A DNA stretch of 64,000 nt from JAJDTT01 sp022827025 (GCA_965203535.1 OZ241897.1:2046001-2110000); one strand, 5' to 3'; numbered from the stretch's first letter, positions 1-9,792 are shown. Program-made: numbers and translations. Notes: generated from the sequence alone by a model not told the origin.

Positions 1-1784
1 GCCAGCTTTTCTCCCAGGAAGGGGACCAGCTCTTCGGTGGTGGCCCGCCGGATTCGGTTGACGCTGCCGAAATTGCGCAACAGCCGTTTCTTCCGTTTTT
101 CGCCGATACCGCGGACCTGGTCCAGCTCGGAACCGAAATCCCGAATCGAGCGGCGCTTGCGATGGTAGCTGACGGCGAAACGATGCGCTTCGTCCCGGAT
201 CTCCTGAACCAGGTGCAACTGGGGCGAGCGCCGGTCCAGGACGACCGCATCCTCCCGCCCCTTGACGAAGATGTGCTCCTCCCGCTTTGCCAGGCTGATC
301 AGGGGCGTATCTTCGATCCCCAACTCGGACAGCGCCTGATACGCGCTGTGCAGTTGCCCCTTCCCGCCGTCGATGAGAATCAGATGGGGAAGGGTCTGTT
401 CTTCGTCCAGCAGACGCCGGTATCTCCGGCGGACGGCTTCCCGCATGGCCGAATAGTCGTCGGGGCCGGACACGGTCCTGATCCGGTATTTCCGGTACTC
501 GCCACGCTCCATGCGTCCGTCCAGGCAGACCACCATGGAAGCGACCGTCTCGTCTCCCTGGATGTTGGAGACGTCGAAGGCCTCGATGCGGGCGGGAATC
601 TCCTCCAGGTCCAGGAGACTCCGGAGCTCCTCCAAGACCTTCAACCGGGCTGTCCTCAAGACTTTGAAACGGCGCTCGAAAGCCACCTTGGCGTTGCGTT
701 CCACCAGCAGCAGGAGGTCGTGCTTGTTTCCCTTTCGGGGCACCAGGATGCGAACCTGCCGCCGTTGCCCCTTGGCTCGCCGCTTGTCGAGCCAGGCCCG
801 GATCAGCTCCTGGTCCTCGGCCTCGGCGGGAAGATAGATCTCCCCGGGAACGAAGCCCGAGTTCAGGTAGTACTGCTGGAGAGCATCCCGCAGGAAACGG
901 GCGGGATGAAAATACTCCAGGTCCTCCCAGTAGAATTCCCGTTTCCCGACGATTCTGGCATTCCTCATGGTGAAGAGTTGGAGAGCCAACCGGGGCCCCT
1001 CCCGGTAGTAGGCGAAGATGTCCACGTCTGACGGCCCACTCGAAATCATCTTCTGCTTTTCATTGAGTTCCCGGACCATGCGGATTCGGTCCCGGTAGAA
1101 GGCCGCCGTCTCGAACTGCAGTTTTTCGGAGGCGGCGAGCATCCGGCGAGTCAGATTCCGGAGCAGCTCCTCGTTCTTTCCCTCCAACAGGAGGATCACG
1201 TCCCTGACCGCCGCGGTGTACCGGGACCGGGAGCAGAGGCCCGCCACGCACGGACCCAGGCAGCGTTTGATGTAGTACTCGAGACAGGGCCGGTCCAGAT
1301 TTCCGTCGATCTCCATGTCGCAGGTTCGAAGCAGGAAGTGGCGGTTGATGATCTTGATGGTGTTGCGGGCGAGAGAGGCCGGCAGGAAGGGGCCGAAGTA
1401 GAGGGCTCCGTCTCGCAGCTTGCGCCGCGTCAGCAGGACCCTGGGGTAGTCCTCGTTCACCGTCAGCTTCACCAACAGGAAGGACTTGTCGTCCTTCAGG
1501 TTCACGTTGAACTTGGGCTTGTGTTTGCGGACCAGGTTGCTCTCCAGGATGAGAGCTTCCACTTCGGTATCGGTGACGATGAACTCGAGATCGCGAATCT
1601 GCCGCTTCAGGACCTCCGTCTTCTGGTCCCAGGTCCGGCTGGACTGGAAGTAGGAACGCACGCGGTGCCTGAGGCTCTTGCCCTTGCCGATGTAAAGGAT
1701 GCGCTGCTCGGCGTCCCGGAACAGGTAGACGCCGCACTTGTCGGGAAGGTGCCCGAGCCGGGCCTCCAGAACCTCCTGGTTCAT
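1..1784 (-). CDS. uvrC: UvrABC excinuclease subunit C (3' end beyond window)
   Basis: UvrC makes the dual incisions around DNA lesions after UvrA/UvrB damage recognition, in the cytoplasm. The minus-strand frame is open from an ATG at 1784 to the window edge, so the C-terminus is missing. The N-terminus shows the GIY-YIG nuclease pattern (GVYLF, then ILYIGKGKSLRHRV), then a Cys-containing stretch (RPCLEYYIKRCLGPC), a UvrB-binding-like region (about residues 200-240) and the start of the RNase H-like endonuclease domain (IEAFDVSNIQG, LILIDGGKGQL). The edge-proximal part reads as the beginning of the helix-hairpin-helix region (VRGIGEKRKKRLL). It lies downstream of the 3D-domain gene on the same strand, with a hairpin between them. 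Long plus-strand frames over this gene are shadows. Confidence 0.95.
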   Translation of the reverse strand, partial: MNQEVLEARLGHLPDKCGVYLFRDAEQRILYIGKGKSLRHRVRSYFQSSRTWDQKTEVLKRQIRDLEFIVTDTEVEALILESNLVRKHKPKFNVNLKDDKSFLLVKLTVNEDYPRVLLTRRKLRDGALYFGPFLPASLARNTIKIINRHFLLRTCDMEIDGNLDRPCLEYYIKRCLGPCVAGLCSRSRYTAAVRDVILLLEGKNEELLRNLTRRMLAASEKLQFETAAFYRDRIRMVRELNEKQKMISSGPSDVDIFAYYREGPRLALQLFTMRNARIVGKREFYWEDLEYFHPARFLRDALQQYYLNSGFVPGEIYLPAEAEDQELIRAWLDKRRAKGQRRQVRILVPRKGNKHDLLLLVERNAKVAFERRFKVLRTARLKVLEELRSLLDLEEIPARIEAFDVSNIQGDETVASMVVCLDGRMERGEYRKYRIRTVSGPDDYSAMREAVRRRYRRLLDEEQTLPHLILIDGGKGQLHSAYQALSELGIEDTPLISLAKREEHIFVKGREDAVVLDRRSPQLHLVQEIRDEAHRFAVSYHRKRRSIRDFGSELDQVRGIGEKRKKRLLRNFGSVNRIRRATTEELVPFLGEKL

Positions 1785-1836
1785 CAAGCGGAATTATAGC
1801 AACCGGCGGGGAGGACCCGGATTCCGAAAGGATGGG

Positions 1837-1880
1837 TAGGAGCCTGCGCGGCAGAAATTGATCTACCGCGCAGACTCCTA
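1837..1880. repeat. Imperfect inverted repeat between the 3D-domain gene and uvrC
   Basis: The two arms, TAGGAGCCTGCGCGG and CCGCGCAGACTCCTA, pair with one mismatch around a 14-base loop. The right arm includes the stop codon of the upstream minus-strand gene. No T-run follows on either strand, so it looks more like a REP-type palindrome or mRNA-processing hairpin than a classical terminator. Function is inferred only from position. Confidence 0.5.
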
Positions 1881-2348
1881 GCCGAACCTATTCGCGGGGA
1901 TTTCCCGATCCCAGCCGTGGCGCAGGACACGGACCTGGACGCGCTGTCTGCCGAAACGCTTGGCTTCATGGTAGTCGGGAACGTAGATGTCGATGATTTC
2001 GCCCTTGATTGCGGATCCGGTGTCCAGAACCCTGTAGATTCCGCTGTATCGGCCGGCCCTCACCTGGATGACCGATCCCAGCGGAATTCTGGACGGATCG
2101 GCCGCCACGATCCCCCGTCTGACGCGCACGCCGGAACGGGTCACCCCCTTGAGGCAGTAGGCCGTGGCGACGAAGACCCGGTATCCGGAATCCCGCGGAC
2201 CCACGAACCGCCCCAGGGAAGCCGGGTCTTGCCGGTCACCCCTCAGCAATATCCCCGCCTCGGGATCCGTCAGCAGACCGATCCCGGCGGATGCGCCAAG
2301 CACCAGTGTGGTGGCCAAAACAAGGACAACTTTACCGACTTGACTCAT
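1878..2348 (-). CDS. Exported 3D-domain (RlpA-like barrel) protein
   Basis: Small exported protein with a 3D domain, a double-psi beta-barrel related to the catalytic part of MltA and to Bacillus YuiC/YocH-type cell-wall proteins. The N-terminus is a signal peptide or anchor (MSQVGKVVLVLATTLVLGASAG). The C-terminal half carries the family signature of three aspartates (VLDTGSAIKGEIIDIYVPD) after a TAYCL segment. Role is probably peptidoglycan cleavage or binding. ATG 2348 is chosen because it starts directly at the signal peptide; a TTG at 2366 in the same frame, with a GGAG just upstream, is an alternative. Transcribed toward uvrC. Confidence 0.75.
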   Translation of the reverse strand: MSQVGKVVLVLATTLVLGASAGIGLLTDPEAGILLRGDRQDPASLGRFVGPRDSGYRVFVATAYCLKGVTRSGVRVRRGIVAADPSRIPLGSVIQVRAGRYSGIYRVLDTGSAIKGEIIDIYVPDYHEAKRFGRQRVQVRVLRHGWDREIPANRFG

Positions 2349-2611
2349 TCCGGAAACTCTCTTCAAACTCCGGACCGCCTGTTTGACGATTTGACGAAAT
2401 TTCCATGCGCTTTGTCAATCCCTTCAAGAGAAATTCAGACTGCGGGTATTCGAAATAGTTTCAAATTCGACGCAGGTTGCGCCAACCGGGCCTCTGCAGG
2501 CGGCTGAGACGCGCATTGCGCGCGCATCGTTGAACAGGAGCGGGCAAGCGGGTTCAGAGACCCTTGGAATCGTTTGTGACTCTTTCGGAGATTGTGTTAC
2601 TTTAGCGACCC

Positions 2612-3181
2612 ATGAACCTGCCCAACGGCCTTACGGTTTCGCGAATTTTTCTGGTGCCCCTGCTTCTCGTGGTGTTGCTGACGGGGAAGTTCAAGGACCG
2701 GGAATTGTGGGGATTCATCGTGTTCCTCGCCGCCTCGGCGACCGACTATTTCGACGGCTATCTGGCGCGTAAACGGTTGCAGGTGACCACGCTGGGCAAG
2801 CTCCTGGATCCGGTGGCGGACAAGGTGCTCATATCGGCGGCCCTGGTCGCACTGGTGGAGTGGGGCGTGGCTTCCGCCTGGATGGTGATCCTGGTCATCG
2901 GCCGCGAGCTTGCCGTGACCGGACTCAGAAGCATCGCCTCGGCTCAAGGAGTCACCATCGACGCTTCCCGATTGGGGAAGGCCAAGATGTGGACCCAGGT
3001 GCTGTGCGTGAGCTGCCTGATCCTGGGACAACGGGATTCCGCCTGGCTGGCCAGCGCCGGACAATACCTGCTCTGGGTGGTTGTGATTCTGGCCTGCGCT
3101 TCCATGGTCGAATACTTCCACAGGTTCTGGGGCCGAATCGACGGCGGCGGCGCCGACTCCGGTCCGGTCGTGAACGGGTGA
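2612..3181 (+). CDS. pgsA: CDP-diacylglycerol--glycerol-3-phosphate 3-phosphatidyltransferase
   Basis: Integral membrane enzyme that makes phosphatidylglycerol phosphate from CDP-diacylglycerol and glycerol-3-phosphate. The 189-residue length is normal for the family. It has the full CDP-alcohol phosphotransferase motif: DYFDGYLAR at about residues 50-58, then GKLLDPVADK, giving the D-x2-DG-x2-AR-x8-G-x3-D-x3-D pattern. Several hydrophobic segments follow. The start at ATG 2612 gives the typical opening MNLPNGLTVSRIFLVPLL. It is the first gene of a short plus-strand run; aroDE starts 11 bases after its stop. Confidence 0.93.
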   Translation: MNLPNGLTVSRIFLVPLLLVVLLTGKFKDRELWGFIVFLAASATDYFDGYLARKRLQVTTLGKLLDPVADKVLISAALVALVEWGVASAWMVILVIGRELAVTGLRSIASAQGVTIDASRLGKAKMWTQVLCVSCLILGQRDSAWLASAGQYLLWVVVILACASMVEYFHRFWGRIDGGGADSGPVVNG

Positions 3182-3192
3182 CTTGAACGCCC

Positions 3193-4656
3193 ATGCCCAA
3201 ACTCTGTCTTGCCCTGGGCGAGGAATCACCGGCGCGCCTGCTGGACAAGGTTCATCGATATGCGGGCCGGGTGGCCCTCATCGAATGCCGCCTGGACAGC
3301 CTTTCGCACCCTCAGGTCCCGCCCCTCCCGACCGATACCGGGACCGAGTTCATCGCCACTTGCCGCCCCCCGCGCGAGGGGGGCAGCTACACGGGTCCGG
3401 AAGCCGATCGATTGAACCTGCTCCTGGAGGCCGCACGGAGCGGATTCCATTGGGTGGACGTCGAACATGACGTCCAGGACCTCCCGCCGTTTCCCGGCAC
3501 GACACGCCTGATCCGTTCTTTCCACTCCTTCGACACCTTTCCCGGAGATCTGAACCGGCTCTACTCCGGACTCGACGCCTTGGAAGGCGACGTGGTCAAG
3601 ATCGCCGTCATGGTCTCCTCCACCCGGGAGTTGGTGACCCTGTTGAGTTGGATGGAATCGGTCCCCCGGGGCGCAGCCTGCGTCCTTCTGGGCATGGGGG
3701 ACTTCGGCCAGCCCTCCCGGGCCCTGGGGGCTTTCCTGGGGAACGCCTGGACCTTCGTGGCGGAGGAAGAGGGCGAGGGAACGGCTCCGGGCCAGTTCAG
3801 CCTGGAAACCGCAGTGGATCTCTACCGGCTCGATTCCTGGAATCAGCCTCCCGACCTGTACGCGGTTCTGGGAAACCCGGTGGCCCACTCCCGTTCTCCC
3901 TGGATCCACAACCGGCTCTTCAAGCGGCATGGCCTGGACCGCCAGCTCTACCTTCCGATTCGGCTGGACGAGCTGGAGCCGTGGTTCCGTTACCTGGAGG
4001 GCAGCCGGCTCTCCTTCATGGGATTCAGCGTGACGCTGCCGTTCAAGCAGGATGCCGCCGCCCTGGTATCCCCCGACACTGGCGTCGCGCCGGCAATCAA
4101 CACGCTGGTGTGCAACGGCGGCCGGTGGGAGGGGCTGAACACCGACTATCGCGGGTTCCTGCGGCCGTTGCTCTCCAGGACCTCCATCCGTGACAAAGAA
4201 GCGCTGATCCTGGGAAACGGCGGTGTCGCCCACACGGTGACGGAGGCCTTGATCGCCCAGGGAGCGCGGGTGACGGTGGCCGGACGCAGCCCGGACCGCG
4301 TCGGACGGTTTGCACGCCGGTACGGCTGTCCCCATACCGTGCTTCCCGACCTTCCCCGCTCTGCATTTCTCTGCGTCAACACCACTCCCGTGGGCCAATC
4401 CCCGGATGAGGACGCCTCCCTGTTGGCCGAACGGGACCTGCGGTTCGAATGGGTCTACGACCTGGTCTACCAGCCGGAGGAGACGAAGCTCCTGGCGCTG
4501 GCGGCCCGAAAGGGCATCGGAACCATTTCGGGAATGGAGATGTTCGTGGAGCAGGCGGCGCTCCAGTTCTCGGCCTGGACGGGCCGGGAGCCCGACCGGG
4601 ACTCCATGCTGGAATTGGTCCGGAGCCAGCCGCAGGATCTGGCGAGCGTCGGATGA
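3193..4656 (+). CDS. aroDE: Bifunctional 3-dehydroquinate dehydratase / shikimate dehydrogenase
   Basis: Fusion of two consecutive shikimate-pathway enzymes. Residues 1 to about 215 are a type I (Schiff-base) dehydroquinase with the catalytic His in SFHSFD (about residue 111) and the Schiff-base Lys in DVVKIAVM (about residue 136). Residues about 222 to 487 are shikimate dehydrogenase, with the substrate-binding GNPVAHSRSPWIHN, NTDYRGF and the NADP Rossmann loop (LILGNGGVAHT). AroDE fusions are known from plants, chlamydiae and some other bacteria. Its stop overlaps the thrB start by ATGA, so the two are probably translationally coupled. Confidence 0.92.
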   Translation: MPKLCLALGEESPARLLDKVHRYAGRVALIECRLDSLSHPQVPPLPTDTGTEFIATCRPPREGGSYTGPEADRLNLLLEAARSGFHWVDVEHDVQDLPPFPGTTRLIRSFHSFDTFPGDLNRLYSGLDALEGDVVKIAVMVSSTRELVTLLSWMESVPRGAACVLLGMGDFGQPSRALGAFLGNAWTFVAEEEGEGTAPGQFSLETAVDLYRLDSWNQPPDLYAVLGNPVAHSRSPWIHNRLFKRHGLDRQLYLPIRLDELEPWFRYLEGSRLSFMGFSVTLPFKQDAAALVSPDTGVAPAINTLVCNGGRWEGLNTDYRGFLRPLLSRTSIRDKEALILGNGGVAHTVTEALIAQGARVTVAGRSPDRVGRFARRYGCPHTVLPDLPRSAFLCVNTTPVGQSPDEDASLLAERDLRFEWVYDLVYQPEETKLLALAARKGIGTISGMEMFVEQAALQFSAWTGREPDRDSMLELVRSQPQDLASVG

Positions 4657-5570
4657 GCTGGGAGCCTTTTCAGGTCCGCGTTCCGGCCAGCACCAGCAAT
4701 CTGGGACCCGGGTTCGATACTCTCTCGGCAGCCCTGAGCCTTTACCTGACCATCGGCGTGGAGTCCGTCGAGGGCGCCGGAGTGGAATGGCCTCCGGATT
4801 GGAGCCTGCCCTTGGAAGAGAACGTCCTGGACCGCTCCCTACGGGCCGCTTTCTCCGACTTGGGCGCCGAGCCGCCGGGGGTCCGCCTCGGCATCGACAA
4901 CCCCATCCCGCTCACCCGCGGACTGGGCAGCAGCGGCGCCGCCATCATCGCCGGAATCAAGATCGCCGAGCAGATCACGGGTGAGCGCTTTTCCGACGAA
5001 GACGCCCTCCGAATCGCCTATCCCCTGGAAGGGCATCCCGACAATCTGGCCGCCAGCCTGCTGGGCGGCTGGGTCCTTTCCTGGACATCCGGGTCCCGGG
5101 TCCGTTCCCTGCGGCTGCATTCCGCCCTGCGCTGCCGATTCGTCGTGGCCGTGCCGGACCAGACCATTTCCACACCCGACGCCCGCGCCATCCTGCCCCG
5201 TTCCTACGATCTTGCCACTGCCGTGTTCAACATCCAGCGATCCTCACTGCTGGTGCATGCGCTTCACAGCGGCGAGGCCCGGCTCCTGAGGGAGGCGACG
5301 CTGGATCGGCTCCACCAGCCGTACCGGGCGAGCCTGGTGCCGGGACTGGAGGGGGTGCTTTCGGGACCGTCTCAGAAACCCGGCTGGAGCGAGTCCCTGC
5401 TGGGGACCTTCATCAGCGGATCGGGTTCCACCGTGATCGCGCTGGCTGACGGGCGCGAAGCGGAGATCGGCAACTGGATGGTCCGGACTCTGGCGGCGGC
5501 GGGGACTCGCGCCCGGTTCCGGGTCCTGGACCTGGACACCCGCGGCGCCCGGATCGAGAGGCCGGCGTAG
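4653..5570 (+). CDS. thrB: Homoserine kinase (GHMP family)
   Basis: Phosphorylates homoserine to O-phosphohomoserine, the penultimate step to threonine. Residues 1-20 show the GHMP opening (VRVPASTSNLGPGFDTL) and residues about 85-95 the ATP-binding glycine-rich loop (PLTRGLGSSGAAIIAG). The later GHPDNLAASLLGG segment is also typical of ThrB. At 305 residues it is normal length. The start chosen is ATG 4653, which overlaps the aroDE stop; an in-frame upstream ATG at 4449 would extend into aroDE with no family similarity. Converges with the symporter gene with only six bases between them. Confidence 0.9.
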   Translation: MSWEPFQVRVPASTSNLGPGFDTLSAALSLYLTIGVESVEGAGVEWPPDWSLPLEENVLDRSLRAAFSDLGAEPPGVRLGIDNPIPLTRGLGSSGAAIIAGIKIAEQITGERFSDEDALRIAYPLEGHPDNLAASLLGGWVLSWTSGSRVRSLRLHSALRCRFVVAVPDQTISTPDARAILPRSYDLATAVFNIQRSSLLVHALHSGEARLLREATLDRLHQPYRASLVPGLEGVLSGPSQKPGWSESLLGTFISGSGSTVIALADGREAEIGNWMVRTLAAAGTRARFRVLDLDTRGARIERPA

Positions 5571-5576
5571 TTCCCT

Positions 5577-7088
5577 TCAGTGCGACTCGGGGTCGCCGCT
5601 CCAGGTCAATCGTGAGACCAGCCAAATAGCGCAGCCCGAGACGATCACCGACGGGATCAGCTCGTAGGCGACGGAGGAGAGGAACTCGACGTTGCGCCAG
5701 ACCAGGCTTGTCCCGGCGCCGGTCAGGATTCCCGCCAGGCAACCGGCCCGCGTCATTTTCCGGTAGAAGAGAGCCATGACGAGAGGCGCGGTGAAGCATG
5801 CGGAGAGCCCGCCCCATGCGTACAGGACCAACTGGTAGACGGTGGCTTCAGGATCCCAGGGATCGGTGGAGAGAGCCAGCATCAAAGCCCCCGTTCCCAG
5901 TCCGACGGTCACGACTCTCGAGATCTTGAGCAGTTCCCGTTCCGAGGCCTGTTGCCGGAAGATGCGCTGGTAGACGTCCCGGGTCATGGAGCTGGCGGCG
6001 GACAGCAGAAAGCTGTCGGCCGAGGACATGATGGCTGCCAGCGTGGCCGAGACCAGAATTCCGGCGACCCAGGGATCCAGAACCTGGCGGGCCATCATGG
6101 GGAGAACCTGCTCCACGTTGAAGACCAGAGCCGAATCCAGCCTCGACTCCACGGTTCCTCCGGCCCCGGCAACGAATCGGTACCAATTGTGGGCGGTCAG
6201 CCCCAGAAGCACGGCCCCCGAGACGGCCAGCAGGTTCCAGCAGACGGACACCATGAAGGCCGTCTTCAAGTGGGAGACCTTCCGGACCGCCATGTAGCGG
6301 GCGCAGAGTTGAGGTTGACCCACGTAGCCGACCCCCACACCGGCGTCCTCGAAGAGAAAGGTGAACAGCACCAGTCCCGTCAGTCCGGCGAACCAGTGAT
6401 CCAGATTGGAGCTGGCGGTTCCGGGCATCTCGGAGGAGACCTGGGAAAGGTGCCCCATGAGCGAACTCCAGCCGCCCACGTTCGCCAGGCAGATCAGGGG
6501 CAGCATGGTGAGGGCAAGCAGCATCATGAAGCCCTGGAGGAAGTCGGTCCAGGCGACGGCCCGGAATCCGCCCAGCAGGGTGTAGACGATGATGATAACG
6601 GCGGCCAGCAACGTGGCTTCCGAGTAGTCGACGAAATCCAGGATGGCCGACATGGCCTTGCCCGCGGCCACGAACTGGGCCCAGAGGTAGATGAGCATGA
6701 AGACCATGATTCCCAGGGTGGCCACCAGTTGAACCGCGTACCCTCCGTCCTTGGCGAACCTCTTTTCAAAGTACTCGGGCAAGGTCAGAGCTCGCAGCCG
6801 CTCCGTCTGCCGCCGCAACCGCTGAGAGACCGCCAACCAACTCACCGCGTCCCCCATGACACAGGCCATTCCCACCCAGATGGCGGAGAGTCCGTAGGTG
6901 AAAGCACGAGCGGGGACGGCGATCAGCAGCCAGCCGCTCATGGCGGAGGCTTCGGCGGACATTGCGGTGACGAAGGGCCCCATGGAGCGGTCGGCCAACA
7001 GGAACCCCTTCAGGCTCTTGATGAAGCGGGCCGCGTAGAGGCCCAGCCCCAAGAGGATCACCAGATAGAGGACGAAGGAGAGGATCAT
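5577..7088 (-). CDS. Sodium:solute symporter (SSS family)
   Basis: Inner-membrane secondary transporter of the PutP/SSS type, about 503 residues with roughly a dozen hydrophobic segments. Recognisable pieces are the N-terminal ADRSMGPFVTAMSAEASAMSGW block and a middle ALTLPEYFEKRF block, both placed as in sodium/proline symporters. The substrate cannot be read from sequence. The gene is divergent from the dimethylglycine-dehydrogenase-like gene, so a methylated amine or amino acid is a reasonable guess. ATG 7088 is chosen because it leads straight into the first membrane helix; the extra 46 residues of the longer frame are Arg/Gly-rich and look untranslated. Confidence 0.85.
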   Translation of the reverse strand: MILSFVLYLVILLGLGLYAARFIKSLKGFLLADRSMGPFVTAMSAEASAMSGWLLIAVPARAFTYGLSAIWVGMACVMGDAVSWLAVSQRLRRQTERLRALTLPEYFEKRFAKDGGYAVQLVATLGIMVFMLIYLWAQFVAAGKAMSAILDFVDYSEATLLAAVIIIVYTLLGGFRAVAWTDFLQGFMMLLALTMLPLICLANVGGWSSLMGHLSQVSSEMPGTASSNLDHWFAGLTGLVLFTFLFEDAGVGVGYVGQPQLCARYMAVRKVSHLKTAFMVSVCWNLLAVSGAVLLGLTAHNWYRFVAGAGGTVESRLDSALVFNVEQVLPMMARQVLDPWVAGILVSATLAAIMSSADSFLLSAASSMTRDVYQRIFRQQASERELLKISRVVTVGLGTGALMLALSTDPWDPEATVYQLVLYAWGGLSACFTAPLVMALFYRKMTRAGCLAGILTGAGTSLVWRNVEFLSSVAYELIPSVIVSGCAIWLVSRLTWSGDPESH

Positions 7089-7295
7089 TCGAATCGGCAC
7101 CCCTGCAAGGCGGGGTAACTCTAGCAGTCCCGTCTGAAAGCCGCCACGCCGCCCGTCCGTTCCGGCGTTTCTCCGAAAGGTTGCGCCGGGCCACCGGTAG
7201 AACCGCCCCGGCGGATGTTGTTCCACCGAGCGTCACGGCGATAGAATCCCGCCCGGACCACGGTTTCACCACAGACTGTCAAGGAGCCTTGCCCC

Positions 7296-9764
7296 ATGGA
7301 TCCTCCCAAACTTCCCCGGCGCGCCCGGGTGGTCGTCATCGGCGCCGGAGTCGTGGGCTCCAGCGCGGCCTACTACCTGACCCGGTACGGTTGGGACGAC
7401 GTGGTCGTCCTGGACCAGGGGCCCCTGTTCCAGGTCCTGGGTTCCACCTCACATGCTCCCGGGCTGGTCTTCCAGACCAATCCTTCCCGGACCGTCTGCA
7501 AGCTGGCCCAGTGGACCGTTCAGCTCTACCGCGAACTGGGTTCCGGACCGGAAGGTCCCTGCTTCCATCCGGTGGGAAGCATCGAAGTCGCCGGCAGCCG
7601 GGAACGGCACCGGGACCTGAAGAGGCGTGCCGGACTGGCCCGTTCCTGGGGATTGCCGGCGCGGATCCTGACCCCGGAAGAGGTCGGATCCCTCATTCCC
7701 CACATCGATACACGGCGAGTCTACAGCGGGTACCACGTCCCGTCCGACGGCCTGGGCAAGGGCGTCCGCATCCTGAAGGCCCTAGCCCGGGAGGCGGGGA
7801 GCCGGGGCGCGCTCTTCGTGCCCGGCGCCAGAGTCAGCGCCATCGAGACCCGCAGCGGCCGGGTGAAGGCAGTGGTCTGCAACCGGGGCCGCATCGAAGC
7901 CGAGACGATCCTCCTCTGCGCGGGGATCTGGGGCCCCCGAGTCGGCAGGATGGCCGGGGTTCCCGTTCCCATGCAGCCCATGCAGCATCTCTACGCCCGG
8001 ACGGGTCCCCTGTCCGAGCTGGCCGGAGCCGGCGAGGAGGCGACTCAACCGGTCCTCCGGCACCAGGATCGCTCCATGTACTTTCGGCAGGACTTCGATC
8101 GCTACGGCGTGGGCTCCTACCGTCACGAACCGCTGCCGATGGACGTCGAGTCATTGGGACCGGACCGGTCGGGTGCGCCCCAAGCGGCGCTTCGTCCGTT
8201 TCCATCGCACCACTTCGAGAACGCCATCGCCGACTCCAGGGAGCTGTTCCCCTGCCTGCGGAAGGCGTCGTTCCCCTTCCGGATAAACGGAATCTTCGCG
8301 TTCACGCCCGACGGACAGTCCCTTGTGGGACGATCGTCTTGCCTGGAGGGCTTCTGGCTGGCGGAGGGGGTCTGGCTGACCCACGGCGGCGGCGTGGGCC
8401 GGGCCGTCGCCCGGTACATGGTGGACGGTCTTCCCCCGTTGGACCTGCGAGACCTGGACTGCAACCGCTTCCACGCCCATGTCCCCAGCCGACCCTACGT
8501 CCTGGCACGGGGAAGGCGTCAATACCGGGAAGTCTACGACATCATCCATCCCCGCCAGCAGCTCGAGCGCCCGCGCCGGTTGCGCCTGAGTCCCTTTCAA
8601 CCGCGCCTGGAGGAACTGGGTGGGGAGATGTTCGAAAGCGCCGGCTGGGAACGGCCCGAGTGGTTCGCCGACAGCTATCGCCTCCCGCGTCCCGAAAAGG
8701 GACACACCCGTCAGGGCTGGAGCGCTCGATACTGGTCTCCTTTCATCGGCGCCGAGCATCGCGCCACCCGGGAGCGGGTCTGCCTCTTCGACCTGACCCC
8801 ATTCACCAAGCTGGAGGTCGCGGGTCCGGGTTCCCTCGAATTCCTCCAGCACCTGGCCGCCAACCGGATGGACCGCCCTCCCGGCCGAATCACCTACACC
8901 TCCCTGCTGAACCGAAGGGGAGGAATGGAGGCCGATCTCACGGTCACCCGACTGGACGAGGATCGCTTCTGGATGATCACGGGAGGCGCGACGGGAATGC
9001 GCGATCTGGCCTGGCTTCGTTTCAATCTGGACCGGAAAAGCCCGGTCCGGATCCGGGACCTGACGTCGGCCTACTGCTGTGTGGGCGTCTGGGGCCCTGC
9101 AGCACGCGAGCTGGTTCAATCCGTCAGCGAGAACGACCTGTCGAACCAGGCCTTTCCCTACCTGACCGCCAAGTGGATCTACGTGCGCCAGGTGCCGGTG
9201 CTGGCTCTTCGCATCTCCTACGTCGGGGAATTGGGGTGGGAACTGTACGCCCCCACGGAATACGGCCTGCATCTTTGGGACAGCCTCTGGGAGGCGGGTG
9301 GCCCCCTGGGGGTGGCGGCGGCCGGCGGAGGAGCCTTCGAGAGTCTGAGACTGGAGAAGGGCTACCGGCTGTGGGGCGCCGACGTCCACGCGGAATACAA
9401 TCCGTTGGAAGCGGGTCTCGGTTTCGCCGTCCGCATGGACAAGGGGGACTTCCTGGGAAGGGCCGCGCTGGAGAGGGTCGCGGCGGAGGGGGTCAGCCGG
9501 AAATGGTGCTGCCTCAGGCTGGACGATCCCGGCACGGTCCTCATGGGTTCCGAGCCGGTCCGCTTCGAAGGCGCCACGGTGGGTTACGTCACCAGCGCCG
9601 GTTACGGCCATACGGTCCAGGAGAGCCTGGCGTTCAGCTACCTCCCGAAGGAAGCCTCGCTGCCGGGGAGCCGCCTGGAGATCGACTATTTCGAGGAACC
9701 GCTGGGTGCGAGAGTAGTGTCCATTCCCCGATACGACCCCCGGAACCGGAGGCTCACCGGGTGA
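7296..9764 (+). CDS. FAD-dependent dimethylglycine/sarcosine dehydrogenase-like protein with GcvT domain
   Basis: 822-residue two-part flavoenzyme of the dimethylglycine/sarcosine dehydrogenase family, which demethylates an N-methyl amino acid and hands the C1 unit to folate. The N-terminal DAO-type domain starts with the Rossmann motif G16-x-G18-x2-G21. It has GSTSHAPGL, where H53 aligns with the histidine that carries covalent FAD in this family. Residues about 430-810 form the GcvT/T-protein folate domain (FIGAEHRATRERVCLFDLTPF; SYVGELGWELY). The exact substrate is not determined. It sits divergently from a symporter and 28 bases upstream of a ComA-like gene, suggesting a joint pathway. 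Confidence 0.88.
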   Translation: MDPPKLPRRARVVVIGAGVVGSSAAYYLTRYGWDDVVVLDQGPLFQVLGSTSHAPGLVFQTNPSRTVCKLAQWTVQLYRELGSGPEGPCFHPVGSIEVAGSRERHRDLKRRAGLARSWGLPARILTPEEVGSLIPHIDTRRVYSGYHVPSDGLGKGVRILKALAREAGSRGALFVPGARVSAIETRSGRVKAVVCNRGRIEAETILLCAGIWGPRVGRMAGVPVPMQPMQHLYARTGPLSELAGAGEEATQPVLRHQDRSMYFRQDFDRYGVGSYRHEPLPMDVESLGPDRSGAPQAALRPFPSHHFENAIADSRELFPCLRKASFPFRINGIFAFTPDGQSLVGRSSCLEGFWLAEGVWLTHGGGVGRAVARYMVDGLPPLDLRDLDCNRFHAHVPSRPYVLARGRRQYREVYDIIHPRQQLERPRRLRLSPFQPRLEELGGEMFESAGWERPEWFADSYRLPRPEKGHTRQGWSARYWSPFIGAEHRATRERVCLFDLTPFTKLEVAGPGSLEFLQHLAANRMDRPPGRITYTSLLNRRGGMEADLTVTRLDEDRFWMITGGATGMRDLAWLRFNLDRKSPVRIRDLTSAYCCVGVWGPAARELVQSVSENDLSNQAFPYLTAKWIYVRQVPVLALRISYVGELGWELYAPTEYGLHLWDSLWEAGGPLGVAAAGGGAFESLRLEKGYRLWGADVHAEYNPLEAGLGFAVRMDKGDFLGRAALERVAAEGVSRKWCCLRLDDPGTVLMGSEPVRFEGATVGYVTSAGYGHTVQESLAFSYLPKEASLPGSRLEIDYFEEPLGARVVSIPRYDPRNRRLTG

Positions 9765-9792
9765 GACCAGCCGGTTCCCGGGCTGATCCCAG

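Noticed and set aside
162..1031. 289-codon plus-strand open frame over uvrC
   Set aside because: The minus strand encodes an unmistakable UvrC; this frame is a GC-driven shadow without domain character.
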